Shown piece by piece: positions 42,061 to 49,804 of a DNA stretch of 64,000 nt. Origin of the DNA: Bacteroidetes bacterium UBA4416 (GTDB lineage: Bacteria > Bacteroidota > Bacteroidia > B-17B0 > Aurantibacillaceae); contig DGQK01000030.1 in the NCBI GenBank assembly GCA_002390745.1, positions 1-64,000 of the forward strand. Direction: 5' to 3'. The notes under the pieces were generated by a model that did no database searches, was not told the DNA's origin, and worked only from the letters and a program-made list of their open reading frames with translations. Every line of letters starts with the position of its first letter. The first letter of the stretch is position 1. The position numbers were made by a program, and so were the translations under genes.

Positions 42061-43239
42061 TTAAGGTTTTTGAACAGAGGAATTCATCAGGGCTTCAAAC
42101 AAAAGACGGCCTTGGCGTTCATAGCCTTTGCGCGTAAAGTGTACATAATCGGCGGTAGCCAATCCCTGTTTTTTCCATTGCGCCATCGCTCCCCGGCCTC
42201 CCATTACTTCATACAGGTCCCACAGAGCGCAGGCATGGCGGCTTGCGTAGCTTTTCAACAAATTTCTGATCAGGGGCACGCGTGCATTGCTCAGCGGTTT
42301 TCCTTTTTTCACCCGGCAATTATCCGCCGGTGTTGTCAGCAGGATGGAGGAAGAGGGGCATTGCTTTCTCACAGCTTCGATAAATACCCCCAGCTGCACT
42401 TCGAATCCGTCTACATCAAACTTCCCGGCATACGACTCATTGGTCCCCAGGGAAACGATCAGCAGATCGGGGTTTAGCTCCGGCAGCTGCTGCAAAAAGA
42501 GGTTGGCGCTGTTATAGCTTTGAAAGGTGGCGCCGTTCACCCCGATGGTATGGTAGAGGATGCCGCCACGCCCGTTACTTAAAACGAGCCCATGCACATC
42601 CACACCGGCAGAAAAACGGATCGTCACGCGGCTGCTGGTATCGGACAGATCGTACACCGAAACGCATGCGGACGATTTCTGCGCATTGACCGTCATGCCG
42701 CGGTCAGCGAAAAGCAGCGTATTTCCGGGATTCGCCGCCTGCGAAAATAATGTGACCCTCTTAAACGCGTAGCTCATATTGTTTTGGGGCTTCGTCCGGA
42801 TGCTAAAGCCTGCCTGTGGGGATATTGAAAAAAGAGAAATCCCGGAAATTCCAATGGCTGCGCTGTCAGGGTTGATCACGCTTCTCACGCCTCTCCATTC
42901 GCCCGAAGACGCGGAGCTGTAGCTGGCCGGCTCATTCGTGCGGGCAACCGTATAGGGAAAAACAAGCCCTCGGCCGGCATTTCCGAATTTTTCCTGGAGC
43001 AACACCCGGAGCATCCCGGAAAAATAATCGGCCTGGAGATGGGAATCGCCTATATGAACAATCGAAAGCGTCCGGCTCGGATCCAGCTTCAGGGCGTCCA
43101 GTGCTGCAAAGAAATGAACCAGGGCACTGTCGCTTCCCGAAATGACATTTCCGGATGCTCTTCCCGCGGCCGGATTCCCTGTCTGAGCCTGACATCCGGA
43201 GAACAGCAGGCACAGGATGTAAACACTAAATTGCTTCAT
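42061..43239 (-). CDS. SGNH/GDSL hydrolase lipoprotein
   Basis: A 392-residue lipoprotein (lipobox LLFSGC, Cys16) with SGNH blocks: block I VHIGDSHLQADYF (Ser66), block III VSLGTNESYAG and block V DYVHFTRKGY (Asp364, His367). The catalytic triad is therefore complete. In an operon with an MBOAT gene it is likely the periplasmic acetyltransferase or esterase step of O-acetylation rather than a lipase. It overlaps the upstream SGNH gene by 14 bases. Confidence 0.88.
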   Translation of the reverse strand: MKQFSVYILCLLFSGCQAQTGNPAAGRASGNVISGSDSALVHFFAALDALKLDPSRTLSIVHIGDSHLQADYFSGMLRVLLQEKFGNAGRGLVFPYTVARTNEPASYSSASSGEWRGVRSVINPDSAAIGISGISLFSISPQAGFSIRTKPQNNMSYAFKRVTLFSQAANPGNTLLFADRGMTVNAQKSSACVSVYDLSDTSSRVTIRFSAGVDVHGLVLSNGRGGILYHTIGVNGATFQSYNSANLFLQQLPELNPDLLIVSLGTNESYAGKFDVDGFEVQLGVFIEAVRKQCPSSSILLTTPADNCRVKKGKPLSNARVPLIRNLLKSYASRHACALWDLYEVMGGRGAMAQWKKQGLATADYVHFTRKGYERQGRLLFEALMNSSVQKP

Positions 43240-44518
43240 GTTTCTTTTTCCATGTGTTATAGTCCTTCATGATGGCGCTGTAGATCAGCCTTCCTGCTTT
43301 GGAGGCTCCTTTGTGGTTGAAATGCGTGTAGTCTTTGTTGGCGAGGCTGGTATCGGCGTTCACCCAGGCCTTCATGCTTCCGTTCCCGCCCATCAGTTCG
43401 TACAAATTCAGAAAACCTGAACCTGTTTGCCGGGCCAGTTTTTTCTGTGTATCGATCAGCGGCTCAATGCCATTGAGGCTCGTATATTCGCCCTTTACCT
43501 TCACCGCGCGGTCGCTGCACCCGATGATCAGGAAATCCGTATGGGGGAACGCTGCTCTCATGTGCTTCAGGTTGGCCAGCATCTTACGCTCATACCAGCT
43601 GTAATCAGTGTTTTTATGCGTGGCCACATTGATGCCGTACTGAAAAATAATGAGGTCGTAATGCAAATAATCCTGGAATTGCATCAATAATTCCGCCGGG
43701 CACTCTGTGAAATAAGTTCCGGAACTGCCGCGGAAGGAAAAGTTATCGATGATGATGCCGGAATCGCTTTCCAGGCTTAAGCCGTACACCGGCACAGAGG
43801 TCGTGGATGCAAAGCTGAGGGCGACATCCGAAGCCGCAAGCGTTTGAACATATTCATTCAGTTTTTTTGTTGTCGGCAGCTTGTGTTTCAACGCATTCAC
43901 CTCCACCGTCAAAGCAGAATCAGCAGCGGTATTCCCATAAAATAGTTTCAGAAGATCTGTGTGTTCCTTTGATTTTAACTTCACCCATGAGTTTGACTGC
44001 GTAAAAGAAGTATAGCCTGCAATACCAATGTCTTCTCCCGGTTTATGATCTTTCGCATTCACCGTTTCCCAATTCCCGGAAAAACTCTGGGCGATCGTTT
44101 GTCGGAAAGAAGGATTTAAAGGAGAGGCCAGCACGAAGCCTACCCCGCTTCCTCCAAAGGTTTTCTGAAACTCTTCCCTAAGGGTGCTGGTGATCAGGTC
44201 GCCCTCGATCATGGAATCACCGAAGTGGGCGATCCGTATTTTTTTCTTTGTTTTTCCGAGCGAATCCAGGCAGCCGAAAAAATGCACGAGGTTTGAGTTT
44301 TCCTCAGTGACAGTTTTTTTCGTTTTTTTATGATGCGTTTTGCCGGCCTTGCCTGTATCCGCCAGAGCCAGTGACGGCTGCCGGAGGTCGCGTTTAACAT
44401 CGGCAAAAAAATCGTACTGTTTAAAACCGTCGGAAGTGGAGCTGAAAAAAGACAGGCTGGTAAAAAAGCTGATGCAGCCAACCAGGATATAACAGGGCTC
44501 TTTGATGGAGGATCGCAT
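43226..44518 (-). CDS. SGNH/GDSL hydrolase family protein
   Basis: A 430-residue exported protein with an N-terminal hydrophobic segment (ILVGCISFFTSLSFF) and a lysine-rich linker (THHKKTKKTV), then SGNH blocks: AHFGDSMIEGD (Ser102), IFQYGINVATH and DYTHFNHKGA near residue 396 with Asp and His. It is probably anchored in the inner membrane. Together with the second SGNH protein and the MBOAT protein it forms a three-gene leftward operon. TACTTTTG at 44539-44546 precedes it, with an inverted repeat between promoter and start. Which SGNH protein transfers and which hydrolyses is unknown. Confidence 0.87.
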   Translation of the reverse strand: MRSSIKEPCYILVGCISFFTSLSFFSSTSDGFKQYDFFADVKRDLRQPSLALADTGKAGKTHHKKTKKTVTEENSNLVHFFGCLDSLGKTKKKIRIAHFGDSMIEGDLITSTLREEFQKTFGGSGVGFVLASPLNPSFRQTIAQSFSGNWETVNAKDHKPGEDIGIAGYTSFTQSNSWVKLKSKEHTDLLKLFYGNTAADSALTVEVNALKHKLPTTKKLNEYVQTLAASDVALSFASTTSVPVYGLSLESDSGIIIDNFSFRGSSGTYFTECPAELLMQFQDYLHYDLIIFQYGINVATHKNTDYSWYERKMLANLKHMRAAFPHTDFLIIGCSDRAVKVKGEYTSLNGIEPLIDTQKKLARQTGSGFLNLYELMGGNGSMKAWVNADTSLANKDYTHFNHKGASKAGRLIYSAIMKDYNTWKKKHEAI

Positions 44519-44522
44519 GTTG

Positions 44523-44546
44523 GAGTGATTAGTTCACTCAAAAGTA
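44523..44546 (-). promoter_or_regulatory. Promoter box and overlapping inverted repeat of the O-acylation operon
   Basis: Minus-strand TACTTTTG (44539-44546) is a full -7 match 20 bases before the ATG. GAGTGA (44523-44528) and TCACTC (44534-44539) form a six-bp inverted repeat between the box and the start, a possible operator or 5' hairpin. Confidence 0.45.
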
Positions 44547-44634
44547 GAACGCTCTTTCCTGTTATAAAGCAGCGCTTTATTATCCGGCAGTTACGGTTTA
44601 TTATTTGCAGAAAAATACGGCTGATCCGAAAGCC

Positions 44635-45258
44635 TTACTTTTTCTTTTTCGACATTTTTTCCATGATCAGATCGCGCTCCGCCTGATCCCAGTATTCCTG
44701 GAAATCCAGATTGACCTTGATCACTTCCACGCGGGCCTGTTTATTCTGTTTGGCCAGATTTTCCCATACCTTCACATGATCCTTATTCAATCTTCCGGTC
44801 CATACGGTCCAGTAGATCAACACATAAAAATCAGCAGGCTTCAGGTTTGCCCGGTCAAACGCCTTTCCGTTCAGGTCATTCCACGTAGCTGCCTCCTTGC
44901 TTAAGCTGGTCTTGCCGGTTTTATTATAAGACCCGTCCGGCCTGAGTTCCGGAATAAAGCCAAACAAGCCTGCATTACAGGAAGTGTCCGTTGCCCGGTA
45001 TTCCAGGTATGCGCCTTCCGAATTAAACACAGCAGCATCAGGAATGCCGCCTGCCGCTTTCACGGTTTTCAGAAAATCACCACTTTTCACGGTAACGATA
45101 TTGGCGGTATCGAGACCGAATTTCCGCGCTTTTTTCAGGATCGTTTTACGGTTTTCGACATCGGGGTTTTTGATGCCGTAAAGCTTGAGCATGATAGGCC
45201 GGCAGCTGACCAGGCTTACTATAAGCGCAAGGATAAGGAGTTGTTTTAGCTTTGTCAT
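44635..45258 (-). CDS. Lipoprotein with a degenerate thioredoxin-like fold
   Basis: A 207-residue lipoprotein (lipobox LIVSLVSC, Cys19). The C-terminal half reads like a thioredoxin strand and active-site helix, FYVLIYWTVWTGRLNKDHVK, where thioredoxins have W-C-x-x-C; both redox cysteines are replaced, giving T-G-R-L. The strand RVEVIKVNLD follows as in the fold. An earlier segment (GDFLKTVKAAGGIPDAAVFN, SEGAYLEYRATDTSC) is unassigned. It is probably a non-redox member or binding protein; I know no named family. TATATTTG lies seven bases before the ATG and abuts the mdh terminator. Confidence 0.7.
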   Translation of the reverse strand: MTKLKQLLILALIVSLVSCRPIMLKLYGIKNPDVENRKTILKKARKFGLDTANIVTVKSGDFLKTVKAAGGIPDAAVFNSEGAYLEYRATDTSCNAGLFGFIPELRPDGSYNKTGKTSLSKEAATWNDLNGKAFDRANLKPADFYVLIYWTVWTGRLNKDHVKVWENLAKQNKQARVEVIKVNLDFQEYWDQAERDLIMEKMSKKKK

Positions 45259-45265
45259 AAGCTGT

Positions 45266-45273
45266 CAAATATA
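45266..45273 (-). promoter_or_regulatory. -7 box embedded after the mdh terminator
   Basis: Minus-strand TATATTTG is a full match; it begins at the end of the terminator T-run of mdh and lies seven bases before the ATG at 45258. Confidence 0.5.
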
Positions 45274-45304
45274 AAAAAACTCCCGACAGTGTTGCCGGGA
45301 GTTT
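45273..45304 (-). terminator. Intrinsic terminator of mdh
   Basis: Arms 45277-45285 and 45296-45304 (core CTCCCG/CGGGAG) form a stem of nine pairs with a ten-base loop, followed on the minus strand by a run of T residues (45279-45273). It lies 23 bases after the mdh stop. Confidence 0.8.
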
Positions 45305-45326
45305 CTGTTATAAATAATCTGCAAAA

Positions 45327-46265
45327 TTATGCAGTGACTGTAGAAAGTACGCTGTTCATGCTTCTTACGGCATCAGCGCTTTTTGCGAATAAGGCTTTTT
45401 CTTCGTCGTTCAGGTTGAAGTCAACGATTTTCTCCCATCCGTTTTTGCCAATGATCACCGGAACGCCCATGCAAATATCGGATTGTCCGTATTCGCCTTC
45501 GAGCAGAACGCTGCAAGGGATGAGTTTTTTCTGGTCGTTCAGGATGCTGTCTACGATTGTTGCCACAGCTGCTCCCGGAGCATACCAGGCAGAAGTGCCT
45601 AACATGCCTGTTAAGGTTGCGCCACCCACCATCGTGTCGGCTGCTACTTTTTTCAGGGTTTCTGCGTTTAACGTCTGAGAAACCGGAACGCCATTATACG
45701 TTGCCAGGCGCGTTAAAGGGATCATGGTTGTATCGCCGTGACCGCCGATTACCACACCTTGCACGTCGCTTGCAGGAGCATTCAGGGCTTGTGACAAATA
45801 GCAGTTGAAGCGTGCGCTGTCTAAGGCACCGCCCATGCCAATGATACGGTTTTTAGGTAATTTGCTGCCTTTTAATGCCAGATAGGTCATAGTATCCATT
45901 GGGTTGGAAACGATGATGATGATGGCATTCGGAGAATGTTTCAGAACGTTTTCAGTAACCGTTTTTACGATGCCCGCATTGATTCCGATCAGCTCTTCGC
46001 GGGTCATGCCCGGTTTGCGTGGAATTCCGGAAGTAACAACCACAACGTCGCTTCCTGCTGTTTTAGCGTAGTCGTTGGTGCTGCCGCTGATTCGTGTATT
46101 AAACCCATTCAGGGAAGCCGTTTGCATAAGATCCAGGGCTTTGCCCTCTGCAAAGTTTTCTTTGATGTCGAGGATCACCACTTCGCTGGCAATTCTTCTT
46201 TGTGCGATGTACTCTGCACAGGTTGCGCCTACATTTCCGGCGCCGATTACTGATACTTTAGTCAT
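45327..46265 (-). CDS. mdh: Malate dehydrogenase (LDH-like type)
   Basis: A 312-residue NAD-dependent malate dehydrogenase of the lactate-dehydrogenase-like class found in Bacteroidota; it interconverts malate and oxaloacetate in the citric acid cycle. The N-terminus has VSVIGAGNVGATCAEYIA (dinucleotide site). Substrate residues appear in SGIPRKPGMTREEL (Arg), IVSNPMD, ALDSARF and the catalytic histidine in GGHGDTTMIP. Full family length. A terminator follows at 45273-45304 and TAAATTTG lies about 67 bases upstream of the ATG. It is a monocistronic unit. Confidence 0.96.
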   Translation of the reverse strand: MTKVSVIGAGNVGATCAEYIAQRRIASEVVILDIKENFAEGKALDLMQTASLNGFNTRISGSTNDYAKTAGSDVVVVTSGIPRKPGMTREELIGINAGIVKTVTENVLKHSPNAIIIIVSNPMDTMTYLALKGSKLPKNRIIGMGGALDSARFNCYLSQALNAPASDVQGVVIGGHGDTTMIPLTRLATYNGVPVSQTLNAETLKKVAADTMVGGATLTGMLGTSAWYAPGAAVATIVDSILNDQKKLIPCSVLLEGEYGQSDICMGVPVIIGKNGWEKIVDFNLNDEEKALFAKSADAVRSMNSVLSTVTA

Positions 46266-46332
46266 TTTTATTAATTATTGAGTTGTTGATTTTTAGAATT
46301 GTTAATTTTTTCCCGATGAAGAATGATTGCAG

Positions 46333-46340
46333 CAAATTTA
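46333..46340 (-). promoter_or_regulatory. Candidate -7 box of mdh
   Basis: Minus-strand TAAATTTG is a full match, leaving an A/T-rich leader of about 60 bases before the ATG at 46265. Confidence 0.5.
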
Positions 46341-46392
46341 GAACAATAGTTGATTAATTCTTAACTCGCTAATTCAATAATTCTCTATCTGT

Positions 46393-48348
46393 TTAGGCGT
46401 CGATCTTTGCATATTTTGCATTTTGTTCGATGAACTCGCGGCGTGGCGGCACTTCATCTCCCATCAGCATGGCAAAGGTTCTGTCGGCTTCCGCAGCGCT
46501 GTCGATGCTCACCTGGCGTAAGGTCCTGGTAGCAGGATCCAGGGTCGTTTCCCACAGCTGGATGGCGTTCATCTCACCTAAGCCTTTGTAACGCTGTACG
46601 TGCACGCTATCGGATTTTTCACCTCCCATCTCGCGGATGGCTATTTCGCGCTGCTCGTCGTTCCAGCAATAGCGGGCATCCTTGCCTTTCTTCACCTGGT
46701 ATAAAGGCGGTGCGGCAATATAGACGTGTCCTTTTTCAATCAGCTCTTTCATGTGGCGGAAGAAGAAGGTCAGGATCAGCGTGGTAATGTGAGAGCCATC
46801 GACGTCGGCATCACACATGATCACGATCTTGTGGTAACGCAGCTTGTCCATATTCAGGGCGCGGTCGTCTTCCTTGGTTCCGCGGAAAACGCCCAGTGCC
46901 GTAAAGATGTTCTTGATCTCCTGATTTTCATAGATCTGGTATTCGAGGGCTTTTTCCACGTTCAGGATCTTGCCCCTGAGTGGTAAAATAGCCTGAAAAT
47001 CGCGATTACGGCCTTGTTTGGCTGTTCCTCCCGCCGAATCCCCTTCGACCAGGAATAACTCACATGCATAAGGGTCGTTATTGGCGCAATCGGCCAGTTT
47101 CCCCGGTAAGCCCGAGCCGGACATCACCGACTTACGCTGCACCATTTCGCGGGCTTTGCGGGCTGCATGACGGGCTGTGGCTGCCAGCACCACTTTATCC
47201 ACGATCAGCTTGGCTTGTTTCGGGTGTTCTTCCAGGTAATTGTTCAGGGCTTCGCTGATGGCCTGGTCAACGGCGCCGGTTACCTCGTTGTTCCCTAATT
47301 TGGTTTTGGTTTGACCCTCAAACTGCGGCTCCTGCACTTTTACGGAAACCACGGCTGTCAAGCCCTCACGAAAGTCATCGCCGCTGATCTCGAATTTCAC
47401 GTTCTTGAACAGGCCGTTCTTCTCGCCGTAACTTTTCAGGGTACGCGTGAGGCCCCTGCGGAAGCCCGCCAGGTGCGTTCCTCCCTCGTGGGTATTGATG
47501 TTGTTTACATAACTCTGGATGCTTTCGCTGTAGGAGTTATTGTAAAGCATGGCCACTTCCACCGGAATGCCAACTTTTTCCCCTTCAATGTAGATCACAT
47601 CTTCCATCAGTTTTTCCTTGCCGCCGTCGATGTACTGAACGAACTCTTTCAGCCCGCCTTCGCTGTGGAAGGTTTCCATGTGAGGGTTTCCATTCTCATC
47701 AACCTGTCTATAATCTTCCAGGATGATCGCGATCCCTTTATTTAAAAAGGCCAGTTCGCGCATCCGGTTTGCCAGGGTGGCGTAATTATATTCCCCAACT
47801 GTAAAAATGCTGAGATCGGGCGTAAAGGTCTGGATCGTACCTCGGTCGCTGCTTTCCCCTACTTCTTTGGCAGGGTATAATGGCTTCCCGCAGCTAAACT
47901 CCTGCACCACGATCTTTCCGTCGCGGTGTACCTCCGTTTTCATATGGGAGGACAAGGCATTCACACAGCTTACCCCTACCCCGTGCAAACCGCCGGATAC
48001 CTTATAAGTGTCTTTATCGAATTTACCGCCGGCGTGCAGTACCGTCATAACCACTTCCAGGGCGCTGATGCCCAGTTTCGGGTGAATACCGGTAGGGATA
48101 CCCCGGCCATTGTCTTTCACGCGGATAGAGTTATTTTCGAGAATCGAAACGGTAATTTTATCACAATGGCCAGCTAAGGCTTCATCAATTGAATTATCCA
48201 CAACTTCATATACCAGGTGGTGCAATCCTTTCATGCCGATATCGCCAATGTACATGGCGGGCCTTTTCCTTACCGCCTCTAATCCTTCCAGTACCTGTAT
48301 GTTATCTGCGCCGTAATTTCCCTTGTCTGTAGCTGTCGTTTCTTCCAT
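46393..48348 (-). CDS. gyrB: DNA gyrase subunit B
   Basis: A 651-residue type II topoisomerase B subunit. The GHKL ATPase has EVVDNSIDEALAGHC, KDNGRGIPTGIHP and SGGLHGVGVSCVNALS. The TOPRIM domain has LVEGDSAGGTAKQGRNRDFQ and the metal aspartates in CDADVDGSHI. It lacks the long insert seen in some proteobacterial GyrB. With GyrA, encoded elsewhere, it introduces negative supercoils. TACATTTA about 36 bases before the ATG is a near match to the -7 box. ParE is the alternative paralogue, but the sequence and length favour GyrB. Confidence 0.96.
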   Translation of the reverse strand: MEETTATDKGNYGADNIQVLEGLEAVRKRPAMYIGDIGMKGLHHLVYEVVDNSIDEALAGHCDKITVSILENNSIRVKDNGRGIPTGIHPKLGISALEVVMTVLHAGGKFDKDTYKVSGGLHGVGVSCVNALSSHMKTEVHRDGKIVVQEFSCGKPLYPAKEVGESSDRGTIQTFTPDLSIFTVGEYNYATLANRMRELAFLNKGIAIILEDYRQVDENGNPHMETFHSEGGLKEFVQYIDGGKEKLMEDVIYIEGEKVGIPVEVAMLYNNSYSESIQSYVNNINTHEGGTHLAGFRRGLTRTLKSYGEKNGLFKNVKFEISGDDFREGLTAVVSVKVQEPQFEGQTKTKLGNNEVTGAVDQAISEALNNYLEEHPKQAKLIVDKVVLAATARHAARKAREMVQRKSVMSGSGLPGKLADCANNDPYACELFLVEGDSAGGTAKQGRNRDFQAILPLRGKILNVEKALEYQIYENQEIKNIFTALGVFRGTKEDDRALNMDKLRYHKIVIMCDADVDGSHITTLILTFFFRHMKELIEKGHVYIAAPPLYQVKKGKDARYCWNDEQREIAIREMGGEKSDSVHVQRYKGLGEMNAIQLWETTLDPATRTLRQVSIDSAAEADRTFAMLMGDEVPPRREFIEQNAKYAKIDA

Positions 48349-48657
48349 AAATTCAGTTTCTTCGTTTTTTATGATTTATCCTTTAAATGTACTGATTTTA
48401 TTAGGATTTCAGGCGATTTATGTAAGGCATTTTTACTAACAATTGTTAATAAAAACAGTCCTGTAATGAGGGATTATTTTGAGTAAAAATTTGCTTATTC
48501 GAAAGCTGCAATTCTGTGTAAAATCCATGTATTTTACATGCCCCCACAGTACCATACCCCTGAAATGTTTGCCATTAATTTACAGGGGCAACACATTGGC
48601 TATTTCACAAATAAATGCGTCATTTGCATTTTATTCATCTTATTTAAAATTAGCATT

Positions 48658-49437
48658 ATGTCTGAGTTATTTTCTGCCGAAGCCCTGCTGAGCCTGATCC
48701 CCTTGACCCTGATGGAGATCCTGCTGGGGATCGATAATGTGATCTTCGTTTCTATTGTTCTGAACCGCCTGCCACAGGAGCAAACCCGGCGCGCCGGCCT
48801 CATCTGGATGGTTGTGGGCATCATCATGCGCCTCCTCTTTTTGTTTATTCTCGGCTACCTCATCAAAGGCGAGCAGGAACTGTTTAAGCTTTTCGGCCAC
48901 TCTGTCGCCCTGAAAGACATCATCATGCTTGCCGGAGGCCTGTTCCTGCTGATAAACTCGACGCTCGAGATCCACAACAAACTGGAAGGCGAAGACCCCG
49001 ATGAGGAGCTCAATAAGCGCAAAGGCAATTCCTTCAGAGCCATCATGGTACAGATCATCCTCATCGACATGGTATTCAGCATCGATGGTATTGTGACGGC
49101 TATCGGAATGGCCAACAATATTGTCATCATGATGATTGCGGTTATCCTCAGCATGTTTGTGATGTTTTATTTCGCACCGAAGATCTCCGCCTTCATCCAT
49201 AAGCATCCTACCTTTAAGATCCTGGCCCTGTCCTTCCTGGTATTGATTGCCGTGCTCCTGGTAGTGGAAGGGGTGCATGTGGATAAGATCGAAATCCCGA
49301 AAGGCTACATTTACTTTGCAATGGCTTTCTCCTTCGCGGTGGAGCTCCTCAACCTGAAATTCAGGAAGGCGCACAAGCCGGTGGAATTAAGGTCTCCGAC
49401 GCTTAAAGAGGAAGATGAGGATAAGCCGGTGGCGTAA
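48658..49437 (+). CDS. TerC family integral membrane protein
   Basis: A 259-residue TerC/Alx-type membrane protein with about seven helices. It has the acidic membrane motifs LTLMEILLGIDNVIFVSIV near residue 17 and IIVQIILIDMVFSIDGIVTA near residue 125, typical of proteins of this family tied to manganese efflux and metalation of exported enzymes. The ATG at 48658 gives MSELFSAEALL, the normal family start; a reading from 48538 adds 40 unlikely residues. The product has a hydrophilic tail ending EDEDKPVA. It stands alone, divergent from gyrB and followed by structured elements. Confidence 0.9.
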   Translation: MSELFSAEALLSLIPLTLMEILLGIDNVIFVSIVLNRLPQEQTRRAGLIWMVVGIIMRLLFLFILGYLIKGEQELFKLFGHSVALKDIIMLAGGLFLLINSTLEIHNKLEGEDPDEELNKRKGNSFRAIMVQIILIDMVFSIDGIVTAIGMANNIVIMMIAVILSMFVMFYFAPKISAFIHKHPTFKILALSFLVLIAVLLVVEGVHVDKIEIPKGYIYFAMAFSFAVELLNLKFRKAHKPVELRSPTLKEEDEDKPVA

Positions 49438-49473
49438 GCAAACCTAGCTTCGTGTAACAACTATGTAGAGTTA

Positions 49474-49592
49474 GCATTTGGGGGCGTTGCCTTCGGCCCG
49501 GGCTATCACTACAATCTTTTTTACCTGGGCTTCGGGAGCCTCAGCCGCCAGGCAAAAAAGGATTTTCGTTCTATCCCTAACGCGGGTCTAGC
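49474..49592 (-). ncRNA. Structured dispersed element, copy B
   Basis: On the minus strand: GCGTT, then GGATAGAACGAAAATC, a long inner hairpin (arms 49516-49528 and 49548-49560, 12 pairs with one mismatch), ATTGTAGTGATAGCC, and AACGC closing the outer stem (49484-49488 with 49579-49583). It lies in sense downstream of the outer-membrane barrel gene ending at 49805. Confidence 0.6.
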
Positions 49593-49629
49593 CCATGATT
49601 TATGAATTAAACTCCATAAGCAGCGAATA

Positions 49630-49735
49630 CCTGCACCAGGGATTGACGTGGAAATCCTTTTTGCCGCTTGCTGAGCGAAGCCGAAGCACGACAAAAAGAT
49701 TGAAACAAAAAGCCCGCCCGGGTGCCCAAAACAAA
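49630..49735 (+). ncRNA. Structured dispersed element, copy C
   Basis: On the plus strand: GCACC (49633-49637), GGATTGACGTGGAAATC, inner stem CTTTTTG (49657-49663) with CAAAAAG (49692-49698), ATTGAAACAAAAAGCCC, then GGTGC (49721-49725) and CCCAAAAC. Less conserved than A and B in the middle blocks but with the same plan. It lies in sense downstream of terC. Confidence 0.5.
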
Positions 49736-49762
49736 CCATAATAACGGCTCGTTCTTATGATG

Positions 49763-49786
49763 AGATTGCTTCGCTCGCAATGACGA
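49763..49786 (-). repeat. REP-like dispersed hairpin sequence
   Basis: The minus strand reads CGTCATTGCGAGCGAAGCAA then TC, with complementary arms ATTGC and GCAAT. From memory this sequence is repeated in intergenic regions of many unrelated bacterial genomes. Only one copy is seen in this window. Confidence 0.55.
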
Positions 49787-49804
49787 GACCAACGATGCAG
49801 ATAT

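Larger units (their letters stand above)
49438..49804. other. 367-bp convergent spacer filled with structured repeats
   Basis: Between terC and the outer-membrane barrel gene the sequence holds two copies of the structured element (B leftward 49474-49592, C rightward 49630-49735) and a short REP-like hairpin at 49763-49786. The small frames here have no protein features. Confidence 0.7.

Noticed and set aside
48538..48657. 40-residue extension of the TerC protein
   Set aside because: It is non-conserved, cysteine-rich spacer translation; MSELFSAEALL is the usual start.
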